Assembly: GCA_030696345.1 (NCBI GenBank)
Contig: JAUYSK010000009.1
Coordinates: 1 to 47,835, forward strand
Direction of reading: 5' to 3'
Length of the DNA stretch: 47,835 nucleotides
Source: Azonexus sp.
Lineage (GTDB): Bacteria; Pseudomonadota; Gammaproteobacteria; Burkholderiales; Rhodocyclaceae
A model generated the notes under the pieces. It made no database searches. It was given only the letters and a program-made list of their open reading frames with translations, and was not told the DNA's origin. Below, piece by piece: positions 29,051-39,312 of this stretch. How positions within the stretch are numbered: position 1 is the stretch's first letter; each line of letters starts with the position of its first letter. The translations under genes and the position numbers were made by a program.

Positions 29051-29394
29051 TCAATCGTACTGTTGTTGGAGCGCATTACGGCCTCAAGGACTGGATTGCC
29101 CAGCGCGCGACCGCCGTCATCATGGCTGTTTATTCGGTGCTGATCTCCGCGGTTCTGTTGATCGTGCGTCCGGGAACGTTTGAAGCCTGGCAGGGTATTT
29201 TTGCCAATGGTGTCATCAAGTTCCTGACCTTCCTTTTCTTCGTCAGCCTTTTCTACCACGCCTGGATCGGCGTGCGTGACATCTGGATGGACTACGTCAA
29301 GCCGACAGGCCTTCGCCTGACCTTGCACGTGCTGACCATTACTGCGTTGGTGGGTTACACCGCGTGGGCTGCTGCGATTCTCTGGAGGCTGTAA
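29047..29394 (+). CDS. sdhD: Succinate dehydrogenase hydrophobic membrane anchor subunit
   Basis: A 115-residue protein with three membrane helices. Seen are GLKDWIAQRATAVIMAVYS near the N-terminus and the conserved quinone/haem-side motif YHAWIGVRDIWMDYVKP near residue 75. GTG start, overlapping the sdhC stop. It anchors SdhAB to the membrane together with SdhC. sdhA starts 2 bp after its stop. Confidence 0.94.
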   Translation: MINRTVVGAHYGLKDWIAQRATAVIMAVYSVLISAVLLIVRPGTFEAWQGIFANGVIKFLTFLFFVSLFYHAWIGVRDIWMDYVKPTGLRLTLHVLTITALVGYTAWAAAILWRL

Positions 29395-29396
29395 GC

Positions 29397-31181
29397 GTGA
29401 GTATTCCTGTTCTCAAGTTTGATGCGGTCATCGTCGGTGCTGGTGGTGCCGGTCTGCGTTCCGCGATTCAATTGTCCGAAGCCGGCCTGAAGACGGCCGT
29501 GCTGTCCAAGGTTTTCCCGACCCGCTCGCACACCGTTGCGGCACAGGGCGGGGTGGCTGCTTCTCTGGGTAACTCCGAGGAAGATCACTGGACATGGCAC
29601 ATGTACGATACCGTCAAGGGTTCCGACTGGCTCGGTGACCAGGATGCGATCGAGTTCATGTGCAAGAAGGCCAATGAAGTTGTCGTTGAACTCGAACACT
29701 ACGGCATGCCGTTTGATCGTACCGATGATGGCAAGATCTACCAGCGTCCGTTTGGTGGTCACATGTCGAACTTCGGTGAAAAGCCGGTGCGTCGCTCCTG
29801 CGCTGCCGCTGACCGTACCGGTCACGCCATGCTGCATGCCATGTATCAGCGTAACGTCAAGGCCAATACCCAGTTCTTTGTCGAATGGATGGCGCTTGAC
29901 CTGATTCGTGACGAAGAGGGCCATGTCCTTGGCGTTACCGCCATGGAAATGGAAACCGGCCAGATCGTGATCTTCCACGCCCGTGCCACGATTTTCGCGA
30001 CCGGCGGTGCCGGCCGTATCTTCTACTCTTCGACCAATGCCTTCATCAATACCGGTGACGGCCTGGGTATGGCGGCGCGTGCCGGCATTCCACTCGAAGA
30101 CATGGAGTTCTGGCAGTTCCACCCGACCGGCGTGGCCGGTGCCGGCGTGCTGATTACTGAAGGCGTGCGCGGCGAAGGCGGCATCCTGCGTAATTCCAGC
30201 AAGGAACGCTTTATGGAGCGCTACGCGCCGAACGCCAAAGATCTGGCGTCGCGCGACGTGGTTTCCCGTGCCATGGCGACTGAAATCAAGGAAGGCCGTG
30301 GCTGTGGCGTCAATAAGGACTATGTTCTGCTCGACATCACCCACCTCGACCCCGCCACCATCATGAAGCGCCTGCCGGGTATTCACGAAATCGGTATCCA
30401 GTTTGCCGGTGTCGATTGCCTGAAAGAGCCGTTGCCTGTTGTGCCGACCTGTCACTATCAGATGGGCGGCATTCCTACCCATTACTCTGGTCGTGTCGTT
30501 ATGCCGCAGAATGGCGACATGAGTGCCGTGGTTCCGGGCTTCTACGCCGGCGGTGAATGCGCCTGTGCCTCGGTGCACGGTGCCAATCGTCTCGGTACCA
30601 ATTCGCTGCTCGATCTGCTGGTCTTCGGTAAGTCGGCCGGTGACTCCGCTGTTGAAGATCTCAAGGCGGGTCGCGCGCATCGCGATCTGCCCAAGGATGT
30701 TGCCGACAAGACCTTGGCTCGCATCAGCGCCCTGGATAACCGTAAGGGTGGTGCCAATGTGCATGAAACCCGTCTGGCGATGCAGCGCACGATGCAGGAT
30801 CATGCCGGTGTGTTCCGTTTCAGCGACATGCTGAAGCAGGGTGTCAGCAAGATCCTTGAAGTCGAGAAGGCTGCCCGGAATCTGGAAATCAAGGACAAGT
30901 CCATGGCCTGGAATACGGCCCGGACCGAGGCTCTGGAAATGGAAAACCTGATCGAAGTCGCCAAGGCCACGATGATTTCGGCCGAAGCGCGCAAGGAATC
31001 CCGTGGTGCCCACGTTCGCGACGATGCGCCGGATACGGCTGAGTTCCCGAATGGCCGTAACGACGCTGTGTGGCTCAAGCACACGCTGTTCTCGCCGGTG
31101 GATAATTCGATCAGCTACAAGCCGGTCAACATGCAACCCCTGACCGTCGAGCCTGTCGAGCTCAAGACGCGCTCGTACTAA
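29397..31181 (+). CDS. sdhA: Succinate dehydrogenase flavoprotein subunit
   Basis: A 594-residue catalytic subunit that oxidises succinate to fumarate. The FAD-binding Rossmann motif is VIVGAGGAGLRSAIQLSEAG (~11-30). The covalent FAD site is His45 in TRSHTVAAQGG. Active-site blocks include EFWQFHPTGVAGAGVLITEG, RGEGGILRN and PTCHYQMGGIPTHYSG, and the C-terminal arginine-rich ESRGAHVRDDAPD is present. The GTG at 29397 is the start because GGAGG sits about nine bases ahead. All active residues are intact. The flavinylation factor SdhE is encoded two genes downstream. Confidence 0.97.
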   Translation: MSIPVLKFDAVIVGAGGAGLRSAIQLSEAGLKTAVLSKVFPTRSHTVAAQGGVAASLGNSEEDHWTWHMYDTVKGSDWLGDQDAIEFMCKKANEVVVELEHYGMPFDRTDDGKIYQRPFGGHMSNFGEKPVRRSCAAADRTGHAMLHAMYQRNVKANTQFFVEWMALDLIRDEEGHVLGVTAMEMETGQIVIFHARATIFATGGAGRIFYSSTNAFINTGDGLGMAARAGIPLEDMEFWQFHPTGVAGAGVLITEGVRGEGGILRNSSKERFMERYAPNAKDLASRDVVSRAMATEIKEGRGCGVNKDYVLLDITHLDPATIMKRLPGIHEIGIQFAGVDCLKEPLPVVPTCHYQMGGIPTHYSGRVVMPQNGDMSAVVPGFYAGGECACASVHGANRLGTNSLLDLLVFGKSAGDSAVEDLKAGRAHRDLPKDVADKTLARISALDNRKGGANVHETRLAMQRTMQDHAGVFRFSDMLKQGVSKILEVEKAARNLEIKDKSMAWNTARTEALEMENLIEVAKATMISAEARKESRGAHVRDDAPDTAEFPNGRNDAVWLKHTLFSPVDNSISYKPVNMQPLTVEPVELKTRSY

Positions 31182-31193
31182 CTGGAGTCCAGA

Positions 31194-31904
31194 ATGAGCA
31201 AACGCATGGTTCAATTCAGTATTTATCGCTACGATCCGGACAAGGACGACGCGCCTTACATGCAGGATATTTCGGTCGAACTTGAGCCGACTGACCGCAA
31301 GTTGCTGGACGCGCTGACCAAACTGAAGGCCAAGGACGACGCGATATCCTATCGCCGCTCCTGTCGCGAAGGTGTTTGTGGCTCTGACGCCATGAACATC
31401 AATGGCAAGAACGGTCTGGCCTGTCTGACGGATATCGACAGCCTGAAGCAACCGATCGTGCTGCGTCCGTTACCGGGCCTGCCGGTCATCCGTGACCTGA
31501 TCGTCGATATGACCCAGTTCTTCAAGCAATACCACTCGATCAAGCCTTACCTGATCAACAACGATCCGCCGCCGGAGCGCGAGCGTCTGCAATCGCCGGA
31601 AGATCGAGAAGAACTGAATGGCCTGTACGAGTGCATCCTGTGCGCCTGCTGTTCCACGTCCTGCCCCTCGTTCTGGTGGAATCCGGACAAGTTCGTGGGT
31701 CCGGCCGGACTGCTGGCTGCTTACCGTTTCATCGCCGATACGCGCGATCAGGCAACCAACGAACGTCTCGACAACCTCGAAGACCCGTACCGTCTGTTCC
31801 GTTGCCATACCATCATGAATTGCGTTGACGTATGTCCGAAGGGTCTGAATCCGACCAAGGCCATCGGCAAAATCAAGGACATGATGGTCCGTCGTGCGGT
31901 TTGA
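31194..31904 (+). CDS. sdhB: Succinate dehydrogenase iron-sulfur subunit
   Basis: A 236-residue electron-transfer subunit with [2Fe-2S], [4Fe-4S] and [3Fe-4S] clusters. The plant-ferredoxin-type motif is SCREGVCGSDAMNINGKNG plus the following Cys. The bacterial-ferredoxin motifs are CILCACCSTSCPSFWW and CHTIMNCVDVCPKGLNP. It passes electrons from SdhA to the quinone. GGAGTC lies ahead of the ATG. Its stop shares a base with the sdhE start (TGATG). Confidence 0.97.
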   Translation: MSKRMVQFSIYRYDPDKDDAPYMQDISVELEPTDRKLLDALTKLKAKDDAISYRRSCREGVCGSDAMNINGKNGLACLTDIDSLKQPIVLRPLPGLPVIRDLIVDMTQFFKQYHSIKPYLINNDPPPERERLQSPEDREELNGLYECILCACCSTSCPSFWWNPDKFVGPAGLLAAYRFIADTRDQATNERLDNLEDPYRLFRCHTIMNCVDVCPKGLNPTKAIGKIKDMMVRRAV

Positions 31905-32149
31905 TGGAAAGAGCTGACTACGAACGCCTGCGCTGGCGCTCTATTCGACGTGCGCTGCTTGAACTCGACATCACCCTGACGCGTTTTCTTGATGGTGGCG
32001 AGTTTGACAAGCTGAACGACGATCAGCAGCAGGCTTTTGCGGTGCTGGCCGATATGGAGGATTACGATCTCTGGGACCTGATTAATGGCAAGGCAGAGAT
32101 TGATGATCCTCGACTGGCATCCATCGTGGAGATGCTTCGTAAGAGTTGA
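31904..32149 (+). CDS. sdhE: FAD assembly factor SdhE
   Basis: An 81-residue all-helical protein of the SdhE/CptB (former YgfY) family, which promotes covalent flavinylation of SdhA. The N-terminal motif region reads [19 protein letters not shown]. The family usually has R-G-x-x-E here, so the Gly is Ala in this copy. The rest is typical ([28 protein letters not shown]). It overlaps the sdhB stop by one base and is therefore coupled to the operon. Confidence 0.92.
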   Translation: MERADYERLRWRSIRRALLELDITLTRFLDGGEFDKLNDDQQQAFAVLADMEDYDLWDLINGKAEIDDPRLASIVEMLRKS

Positions 32150-32232
32150 GTAAGGTTGGCGTTTTAACTTTGGAACGTTTACCGCTTTTTTGGCAGTGCA
32201 GTGATAACCAACACCTGAACAGGGATAACACC

Positions 32233-33531
32233 ATGACGACCGAACGCAAGGCAACTTTGACAATTGATGGACAGGCTCCCGTCGATTTCCCGATCATGTC
32301 CCCGACGCACGGCAACGATTGCGTCGACATTCGCACGCTGGGTGCCAAGACTGGTTTGTTTACCTACGACTCTGGCTTCCTCTCAACCGCTAGTTGCAAG
32401 TCCACCGTTACCTTCATCGATGGTGACAAGGGCGAGTTGCTGTATCGCGGCTACCCGATCGAACAACTGGCTGAAAAGTGCAACTTCCTTGAAGTTACTT
32501 ATCTGCTGAAAAACGGCGAACTGCCGAACGTCAAGCAAAAAACTGATTTCGAAAACACCATCAAGAATCACACGATGGTGCATGAGCAGCTTTCCAAATT
32601 CTTCTCCGGCTTCCGTCGTGATGCCCACCCGATGGCGGTCATGACCGGCGTCGTCGGTGCGCTGTCGGCGTTCTACCACGATGCGATGGACTTCTCCGAT
32701 GTCGAGCACCGCAACGTCAGCTTCAACCGTCTGGTTGCCAAGTTGCCGACCATCGTCGCCATGGCTTACAAGTACAACACCGGCGCGCCGTTCATGTATC
32801 CGGACAACGACCTGGATTACACCGCCAACTTCATGCGCATGATGTTCGGTAACCCGTGCGAGAAATACGTGCCGAACCCGGTTCTGGTTCGTGCGCTGGA
32901 CACCATCTTTACGCTACATGCCGATCACGAGCAAAACGCCTCGACCTCGACGGTTCGTCTGGCCGGTTCCTCCGGTGCCAACCCGTTTGCCTGTATCGCT
33001 GCTGGTATCGCCTGTCTGTGGGGCCCGGCACACGGTGGCGCCAACGAAGCCTGTCTGCAGATGCTCGAAGAAATAGGCGACGTTTCGCGAGTTCCTGAAT
33101 TTATCGCTCGCGCCAAGGACAAGAACGATTCCTTCAAGCTGATGGGCTTTGGCCACCGTGTTTACAAGAACTTCGATCCGCGTGCCACGATGATGCGCAA
33201 AGTCTGTAACGAAGTTCTGAACGAACTGGGCCTGCAGAACGATCGTCTGTTCAAGCTGGCCATGGAACTGGAGCGCATTGCTCTGGAAGATCCGTACTTC
33301 GTCGAGAAGAAGCTCTACCCGAACGTCGACTTCTACTCCGGCATCGTTCAGAAGGCCATCGGCATTCCGACCGAAATGTTCACCTGTATTTTCGCCCTGG
33401 CCCGCACGGTCGGCTGGATGACGCAGTGGGAAGAAATGATCACCGATCCGGAATACAAAATCGGTCGTCCGCGTCAGTTGTACATCGGTGCGGCTCGTCG
33501 CGACGTGGTACCTCTTGGCCAGCGCGGCTAA
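32233..33531 (+). CDS. gltA: Citrate synthase (type II, hexameric type)
   Basis: A 432-residue enzyme that condenses oxaloacetate and acetyl-CoA. It has the Gram-negative N-terminal domain ([33 protein letters not shown]). The active-site blocks are [15 protein letters not shown] and [15 protein letters not shown] with catalytic His, [15 protein letters not shown] with the second His, and [12 protein letters not shown] with the Asp. The C-terminus is RPRQLYIG. The ATG at 32233 gives the normal length. It lies 83 bp after sdhE, and a strong terminator follows, so it may be the last gene of the sdh transcript. Confidence 0.97.
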   Translation: MTTERKATLTIDGQAPVDFPIMSPTHGNDCVDIRTLGAKTGLFTYDSGFLSTASCKSTVTFIDGDKGELLYRGYPIEQLAEKCNFLEVTYLLKNGELPNVKQKTDFENTIKNHTMVHEQLSKFFSGFRRDAHPMAVMTGVVGALSAFYHDAMDFSDVEHRNVSFNRLVAKLPTIVAMAYKYNTGAPFMYPDNDLDYTANFMRMMFGNPCEKYVPNPVLVRALDTIFTLHADHEQNASTSTVRLAGSSGANPFACIAAGIACLWGPAHGGANEACLQMLEEIGDVSRVPEFIARAKDKNDSFKLMGFGHRVYKNFDPRATMMRKVCNEVLNELGLQNDRLFKLAMELERIALEDPYFVEKKLYPNVDFYSGIVQKAIGIPTEMFTCIFALARTVGWMTQWEEMITDPEYKIGRPRQLYIGAARRDVVPLGQRG

Positions 33532-33541
33532 GTTGAAGAAC

Positions 33542-33568
33542 GGGCGGCCGTGTGGCCGCCCTTTTTTT
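33542..33568 (+). terminator. Intrinsic terminator of gltA
   Basis: A perfect 8-bp stem GGGCGGCC / GGCCGCCC with GTGT loop, followed by seven T residues; it separates gltA from odhA. Confidence 0.95.
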
Positions 33569-33633
33569 CCGCGGAATTTTGTTACACATCACCCGCAGCT
33601 ACCCAAAAAGACAACACCCTAGAGGGGACGCCT

Positions 33634-36471
33634 ATGACTACGATGAATGATCTGTTCGACAGCACCATGTACTTTGGCGGCAATGCGCCGTTCGTTGAAG
33701 AGCTGTACGAAAAATACCTTGATAATCCGACCGCGGTGCCGGACGAGTGGCGCGACTACTTTGATCGCCTGGCCCAGATGCCGGGCTTTGTTGCTCGCGA
33801 CGTCGCCCATGCGCCGGTTATTGCTGCCTTTGCCGAATTGGGCAAGGATGGTGGCTTCCGTCCGGCCGCTGTAACAACCGGTGGTGACGGCAAGAAGCAG
33901 TCGGCCGTTGGCCAACTGGTCACTGCCTACCGCTCGATGGGTACTCGCTGGGCCGATCTTGATCCGCTCAAGCGCCTGCCGCGCCCGAAAATCGACGAAC
34001 TGGATTTGGGCTTCTACGGTTTTTCCGATGCCGACCTGAACCAGAGCTTTAGCGTTGGTTCCCTGAAAGGTTTGTCGGAAACCGCGAAGCTTGGCGACAT
34101 TCTCGAAACCCTGAAGCAGACCTATTGCGGCTCGGTCGGTGTCGAGTACATGTACATGTCCGACTACACCGAAAAGCGCTGGCTGCAGGAGCGTCTGGAG
34201 CCGGTCCGTTCACGTCCGAACTACAACGCTGACCAGAAAAAACGCCTGCTGGAGCGGTTGACCGCAGCAGAGACACTTGAGCGTTATCTGCATACCAAAT
34301 ACGTCGGTCAGAAGCGTTTCTCGCTTGAAGGCGGCGAATCCCTGATCGTCTCGATGGATGAAGCCATCCGCGTCGCTGGTACCAAGGGTGTCGATGAAGT
34401 CGTGATCGGTATGGCGCACCGTGGTCGTCTGAACGTGCTGGTCAATACGCTGGGCAAGGCTCCTTCCATGCTCTTTGCCGAATTTGAAGGCAAAAAGAAG
34501 AGCGATCTGTCGGCTGGTGACGTCAAGTACCACATGGGCTTCTCGTCCGATGTGTCCACTCCGGGAGGCCCTTGCCACCTGACGTTGGCTTTCAACCCAT
34601 CGCACCTCGAAATCGTAAACCCAGTGGTTGAAGGTTCGGTCTACGCCCGCCAGGTTCGTCGTGGTGAAGAAGGCAAGTCCAAGGTGTTGCCAGTCGTCAT
34701 TCATGGCGACTCCGCCGTGGCCGGCCAGGGCGTTAACCAGGAAATGCTCAACTTCGCCCAGACCCGTGGCTATGGCACGGGTGGTACGCTGCATATCGTG
34801 GTGAACAACCAGATCGGTTTCACCACCAGCGACCCGCGCGACTATCGTTCCGGTCATTACTGTACCGACATCTTCAAGATGGCCGATGCGCCGATCTTCC
34901 ACGTCAATGGTGACGATCCGGAAGCGGTGGCACTGGTGACGCAACTGGCGATCGACTTCCGCCAGGAATTCAAGAAGGACGTCGTCGTCGACATCATCTG
35001 TTTCCGCAAGCTCGGTCACAATGAGCAGGACGAGCCGATGGTCACCCAGCCGCTGATGTACAAGAAAATTGCGCTGCATCCGGGTACCCGCAAGGTTTAT
35101 GGCGACAAGCTGATTGCCGAAGGTGTCTTGCCGGCTGATGGTCCGGATCAGATGATCAAGGAGTACCGTGAGCATCTGGACAAGGGCGAACTGCTGTACA
35201 ACCCGGTTCTGGCTGGCTACAAGCACCCTAATACCATTGACTGGACGCCGTTCCTGACCAAGGGCTATATCGAAAATTGCGATACGACCGTGCCGCTCAA
35301 GGAGTTGCAGCGCCTGTCCAAGCGTCTGACGACGTTCCCGGAAGGCTACACGCTGCATTCCCGGGTCAAGAAAATTGCCGATGATCGCGCTGCGATGGGC
35401 GAAGGCAAGCTGCCGGTTGACTGGGGTATGGCCGAGAATCTGGCTTACGCCTCGCTGCTGGTTTCCGGCTACGGGGTGCGCATCTCCGGTGAAGACGTTG
35501 GTCGCGGTACCTTCTTCCACCGTCATGCTGCCTTCCATGACCAGAATCGTGAGAACTGGGACGAGGGTACTTACCACCCGCTGAAGAACCTGCAGGAAAA
35601 GCAGGCTGCTTTCCAGTGTTACGACTCGGTGCTGTCCGAAGAGGCTGTTTTGGCATTCGACTACGGTTACGCCTCGGCCAATCCGTACGAAATGGTGGTC
35701 TGGGAAGGTCAGTTTGGCGACTTTGCCAACGGCGCCCAGGTCGTCATCGACCAGTTCATTGCTTCCGGCGAAGCCAAGTGGGGCCGTGCCTGCGGTCTGG
35801 TCATGCTGCTGCCGCACGGGTACGAAGGTCAGGGTCCGGAACACTCTTCGGCTCGTCTCGAACGCTACATGCAGCTTTGCGCCGAGATGAACATGGAAGT
35901 TTGCGTGCCGACCACTGCCGCGCAGGTTTTCCACATGCTGCGTCGTCAGGGCGTTCGCATGCAGCGGAAGCCGCTGATTGTCATGACGCCGAAGTCACTG
36001 CTGCGCCATAAGGATGCTGCTTGCTCTCTGGAAGAGCTGGCAACGGGTCAGTTCCAGCCGATCATTGGTGAAATCGACAAGATCGATGCCAAGAAGGTTA
36101 CCCGTGTCGTCCTGTGTTCCGGCAAGGTCTACTATGACCTGCTGGCCGCACGTCGTGAAAAGAAGATTACCAACATCGCCATCGTTCGCGTTGAACAGCT
36201 CTATCCCTTCCCGAAAGATCATCTGGAGAAGGAACTGGCCAAGTATCCGAAGGCGACCGAAATCGTCTGGTGCCAGGAAGAGCCGCGCAATCAGGGCGCC
36301 TGGTACTGGATCGCTTCGCGTCATCACATGGATAGCCAGATCAGCAGCAAGCAGAAAATGCTGCTGGTTTCCCGTCCCGCATCTTCTTCGCCGGCCGTTG
36401 GATATCTGGCCAAGCACAACGAGCAACAAAAGGCACTGGTCGAGTCCGCACTGGGCAAGATTGAGTACTAA
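33634..36471 (+). CDS. odhA: 2-oxoglutarate dehydrogenase E1 component
   Basis: A 945-residue thiamine-diphosphate enzyme (also named sucA) that decarboxylates 2-oxoglutarate and reductively succinylates the E2 lipoyl group. Visible are the N-terminal E2-binding helix (YFGGNAPFVEELYEKYLDN), MAHRGRLNVLVNTLGKAPS, the ThDP/Mg region GDSAVAGQGVNQE and FHVNGDDPEAV, GHNEQDEPMVTQPLMYKKI, and the C-terminal domain with GPEHSSARLERYMQL. GAGGGG lies ahead of the ATG at 33634. It starts a new unit after the gltA terminator and is followed 24 bp later by odhB. Confidence 0.97.
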   Translation: MTTMNDLFDSTMYFGGNAPFVEELYEKYLDNPTAVPDEWRDYFDRLAQMPGFVARDVAHAPVIAAFAELGKDGGFRPAAVTTGGDGKKQSAVGQLVTAYRSMGTRWADLDPLKRLPRPKIDELDLGFYGFSDADLNQSFSVGSLKGLSETAKLGDILETLKQTYCGSVGVEYMYMSDYTEKRWLQERLEPVRSRPNYNADQKKRLLERLTAAETLERYLHTKYVGQKRFSLEGGESLIVSMDEAIRVAGTKGVDEVVIGMAHRGRLNVLVNTLGKAPSMLFAEFEGKKKSDLSAGDVKYHMGFSSDVSTPGGPCHLTLAFNPSHLEIVNPVVEGSVYARQVRRGEEGKSKVLPVVIHGDSAVAGQGVNQEMLNFAQTRGYGTGGTLHIVVNNQIGFTTSDPRDYRSGHYCTDIFKMADAPIFHVNGDDPEAVALVTQLAIDFRQEFKKDVVVDIICFRKLGHNEQDEPMVTQPLMYKKIALHPGTRKVYGDKLIAEGVLPADGPDQMIKEYREHLDKGELLYNPVLAGYKHPNTIDWTPFLTKGYIENCDTTVPLKELQRLSKRLTTFPEGYTLHSRVKKIADDRAAMGEGKLPVDWGMAENLAYASLLVSGYGVRISGEDVGRGTFFHRHAAFHDQNRENWDEGTYHPLKNLQEKQAAFQCYDSVLSEEAVLAFDYGYASANPYEMVVWEGQFGDFANGAQVVIDQFIASGEAKWGRACGLVMLLPHGYEGQGPEHSSARLERYMQLCAEMNMEVCVPTTAAQVFHMLRRQGVRMQRKPLIVMTPKSLLRHKDAACSLEELATGQFQPIIGEIDKIDAKKVTRVVLCSGKVYYDLLAARREKKITNIAIVRVEQLYPFPKDHLEKELAKYPKATEIVWCQEEPRNQGAWYWIASRHHMDSQISSKQKMLLVSRPASSSPAVGYLAKHNEQQKALVESALGKIEY

Positions 36472-36495
36472 TAACTAAAGCAGAGTGGAGTCACT

Positions 36496-37719
36496 ATGAG
36501 CATTATCGAAGTCCAAGTTCCCCAGCTGTCCGAGTCCGTTGCCGAAGGTACGCTCGCCACCTGGAAAAAGAAAATCGGCGATTCCATCGCGCGCGACGAA
36601 ATCCTGGTTGATATCGAAACCGACAAAGTCGTTCTGGAAGTTCCGTCACCGGGTGCCGGCGTGCTGGTCGAAATCGTCAAGGCCGACGGTGAAACCGTTG
36701 TCTCCGGCGAACTGATCGCCCGTATCGACACCGAAGCCAAGGCTGGCGCTGCTGCACCGGCTGCAGAAGCACCGAAGGCTGCAGCGACCTCCGCTCCGGC
36801 TCCGGCCGCAGCTGCGCCGGCTGGTACGGCCAGCCCGTCTGCCCGCAAGATCCTCGACGAAAAAGGCATCGCTGCCACTGACGTCGCCGGTTCTGGTCGT
36901 GGTGGTCGTGTGACCAAGGAAGATGCTGTTGCTGCTGCACCGAAGGCTGGCCCAATCGCTTCACCGGCTGCCGCCAAGGTTGCCCTGCCGACCCCGCCGG
37001 TTACCGTTGCCCTCGGCGATCGTACCGAACAGCGCGTGCCGATGAGCCGTCTGCGTTCGCGTATTGCCGAGCGTCTGCTGCAATCGCAAGCAACCAACGC
37101 CATCCTGACCACGTTCAACGAAGTGAACATGGGCCCGATGATGGCCTTGCGCAAGCAGTATGGTGAGAAGTTCGAGAAGGCGCATGGTGTCCGTCTCGGC
37201 TTCATGGGCTTCTTCGTCAAGGCCGCCTGCGCAGCCCTGCAGAAGTTCCCGGTGCTGAACGCATCGGTTGATGGCAACGACATTGTCTATCACGGCTTCA
37301 TCGACATCGGTATCGCTGTCGGTTCGCCGCGTGGTCTGGTCGTGCCGATCATCCGCAATGCTGATCAGATGTCCATCGCCGAAATCGAAAAGAAGATTGC
37401 CGAATTCGGCTCCAAGGCCAAGGACGGCAAGCTGACGATCGAAGACCTGACCGGTGGTACGTTCTCCATCTCCAATGGCGGCATCTTTGGTTCGATGATG
37501 TCCACCCCGATCATCAACCCGCCACAGTCCGCGATCCTCGGCATTCATGCCACCAAGGACCGCGCCATGGTTGAGAACGGTCAAGTTGTTGTGCGTCCGA
37601 TGAACTATCTGGCCATGTCCTACGATCACCGCATCATTGACGGCCGCGAAGCCGTTCTCGGTCTGGTGACCATGAAGGAAGCGCTGGAAGATCCGTCACG
37701 CCTGCTGCTCGGCGTCTAA
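36496..37719 (+). CDS. odhB: Dihydrolipoyllysine-residue succinyltransferase (E2 of 2-oxoglutarate dehydrogenase)
   Basis: A 407-residue core protein (also named sucB). A single lipoyl domain (~2-77) carries the lipoylated Lys44 in [10 protein letters not shown]. An Ala/Pro-rich linker follows (~80-115), then the E1/E3-binding domain (~113-150, [18 protein letters not shown]). The catalytic acetyltransferase-fold domain ends with the His/Asp active site [13 protein letters not shown]. All residues are intact. TGGAG precedes the ATG. It lies between odhA and lpd in the complete complex operon. Confidence 0.97.
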   Translation: MSIIEVQVPQLSESVAEGTLATWKKKIGDSIARDEILVDIETDKVVLEVPSPGAGVLVEIVKADGETVVSGELIARIDTEAKAGAAAPAAEAPKAAATSAPAPAAAAPAGTASPSARKILDEKGIAATDVAGSGRGGRVTKEDAVAAAPKAGPIASPAAAKVALPTPPVTVALGDRTEQRVPMSRLRSRIAERLLQSQATNAILTTFNEVNMGPMMALRKQYGEKFEKAHGVRLGFMGFFVKAACAALQKFPVLNASVDGNDIVYHGFIDIGIAVGSPRGLVVPIIRNADQMSIAEIEKKIAEFGSKAKDGKLTIEDLTGGTFSISNGGIFGSMMSTPIINPPQSAILGIHATKDRAMVENGQVVVRPMNYLAMSYDHRIIDGREAVLGLVTMKEALEDPSRLLLGV

Positions 37720-37732
37720 TCGACGTTTGCCG

Positions 37733-37766
37733 GCGCCAGTGTCCCGCAAAGGGCGCTGGCGCTTTT
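37733..37766 (+). terminator. Hairpin between odhB and lpd (weak terminator or attenuator)
   Basis: A long stem: GCGCCAG / CTGGCGC with further inner pairs, followed by only four T residues. The short U-tract suggests partial read-through, so that lpd is expressed at a different level from odhAB. Confidence 0.6.
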
Positions 37767-37794
37767 GCACATCTGAAATCTGAAAGGTTTACAC

Positions 37795-39219
37795 ATGTCC
37801 AAGCAATTTGACGTGCTCGTTATCGGTGGTGGTCCTGGCGGTTACATCGCAGCCATTCGCGCTTCGCAACTTGGCTTTTCCTCTGCATGCGCCGAATCCA
37901 ATCCCTATGCTGACCCGAAGGGCGAGCCGCGTCTTGGCGGTACCTGCCTGAATGTTGGCTGTATTCCCTCGAAGGCCCTGCTGCACACCTCACACTTGTT
38001 CGAAGAAGCTGGTCACAGCTTCGAAGCTCAGGGCATCAAGGTTGGCAAGGCCACCATTGACGTGCCGGTCATGAAGGCACGCAAGGATGGCGTGGTCAAT
38101 CAACTGACCTCCGGCATCAAGATGTTGCTAAAGAAGAACAAGGTCACTTTCCTGGCTGGCCACGGTTCCTTCGTCGGCAAGGAAGGCGACTTCTGGAAGG
38201 TCAAGGTTGGCTCCGAGGAGGTGCTGGCCAAGCAGGTCATCGTCGCTACCGGTTCCAAGGCCCGTCACCTGCCGAATCTGCCGGTCGACCAGAAAATCGT
38301 CATGGACAACGAAGGTGCGTTGAATCAGGAATCCGTGCCGAAGAAGCTGGCCATCATCGGTGCCGGCGTCATCGGTCTGGAAATGGGTTCGGTCTGGCGC
38401 CGCCTCGGTACCGAAGTCACTGTCCTTGAAGCAATGCCGGATTTCCTGGCATCTGCCGATATCGATATGGCCAAGGAAGCCTTCAAGCTGTTCACCAAGC
38501 AAGGTCTGAATATCCAGATGGGTGTCAAGATCGGCGACATCAAGGCTACCAAGAAATCGGTTTCCATCGCTTATACCGACAAGGATGGTAATGCCCAGAA
38601 ACTTGATGCTGATCGCCTGATTGTCTCCATCGGCCGTGTGCCGAATACGGATGGCCTGAATGCTGAAGGCGTTGGTCTCAAGCTGGATGAGCGTGGCATG
38701 GTTGAAGTCGACGGCCACTGCAAGACCAATTTGCCGGGTGTCTGGGCAATCGGTGACGTCGTTCGTGGCCCGATGCTGGCGCACAAGGCGCATGAAGAAG
38801 GCGTCATGGTTGCTGAATTGATGGCTGGCCAGGCTGGTCACTGCAATTTCGACACCATTCCCTGGGTCATCTACACCTCGCCGGAAATCGCTTGGGTCGG
38901 CAAGACCGAACAGCAGCTCAAGGCTGAAGGCATCGCCTACAAGGCAGGCAAGGTGCCCTTCCTGGCCAACGGTCGGGCGCTGGGCATGGGCGATACCTCT
39001 GGCTTCGTCAAGATGCTGGCCTGCAAGGAGACCGACCGTATCCTTGGTGTGCACATCATTGGTGCCAATGCCTCAGAGCTGATTTCCGAAGCCGTCGTGG
39101 CGATGGAATTCGGTGGTGCTTCGGAAGATCTGGCGCGTATCTGCCATGCGCATCCGACGCTTTCCGAGACCATCCATGAAGCAGCACTGGCCTGCGACAA
39201 GCGCACGCTGAACTTCTGA
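37795..39219 (+). CDS. lpd: Dihydrolipoyl dehydrogenase (E3)
   Basis: A 474-residue FAD disulfide oxidoreductase that reoxidises the lipoyl groups with NAD. The FAD motif is [21 protein letters not shown]. The redox-active cysteines are in [16 protein letters not shown]. The NAD motif is [38 protein letters not shown] is the second FAD block, and the C-terminal His-Glu pair is in [21 protein letters not shown] lies ahead of the ATG. It closes the odhAB-lpd operon and is followed by a strong terminator. Confidence 0.97.
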   Translation: MSKQFDVLVIGGGPGGYIAAIRASQLGFSSACAESNPYADPKGEPRLGGTCLNVGCIPSKALLHTSHLFEEAGHSFEAQGIKVGKATIDVPVMKARKDGVVNQLTSGIKMLLKKNKVTFLAGHGSFVGKEGDFWKVKVGSEEVLAKQVIVATGSKARHLPNLPVDQKIVMDNEGALNQESVPKKLAIIGAGVIGLEMGSVWRRLGTEVTVLEAMPDFLASADIDMAKEAFKLFTKQGLNIQMGVKIGDIKATKKSVSIAYTDKDGNAQKLDADRLIVSIGRVPNTDGLNAEGVGLKLDERGMVEVDGHCKTNLPGVWAIGDVVRGPMLAHKAHEEGVMVAELMAGQAGHCNFDTIPWVIYTSPEIAWVGKTEQQLKAEGIAYKAGKVPFLANGRALGMGDTSGFVKMLACKETDRILGVHIIGANASELISEAVVAMEFGGASEDLARICHAHPTLSETIHEAALACDKRTLNF

Positions 39220-39239
39220 TCGCTTAGTCAGTTTCTCGA

Positions 39240-39276
39240 AAGGCGGGTTGCGGCAACGCACCCGCCTTTGTTTTTT
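39240..39276 (+). terminator. Intrinsic terminator of lpd
   Basis: The stem AGGCGGGT / ACCCGCCT, with inner GCG/CGC pairing and a GCAA loop, is followed by TGTTTTTT. Confidence 0.95.
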
Positions 39277-39312
39277 GGCAGAATACGTTTTTACCCCAAA
39301 AGATTTGCCCAT

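Noticed and set aside
29355..31451. A 698-codon open frame antisense to sdhA and the start of sdhB
   Set aside because: It is a shadow of strong codon bias in sdhA; the translation has no family motif and the plus-strand genes are certain.
34210..35934. A 574-codon open frame antisense to odhA
   Set aside because: Same reason: a compositional shadow of a well-identified gene, with no promoter or ribosome-binding site.
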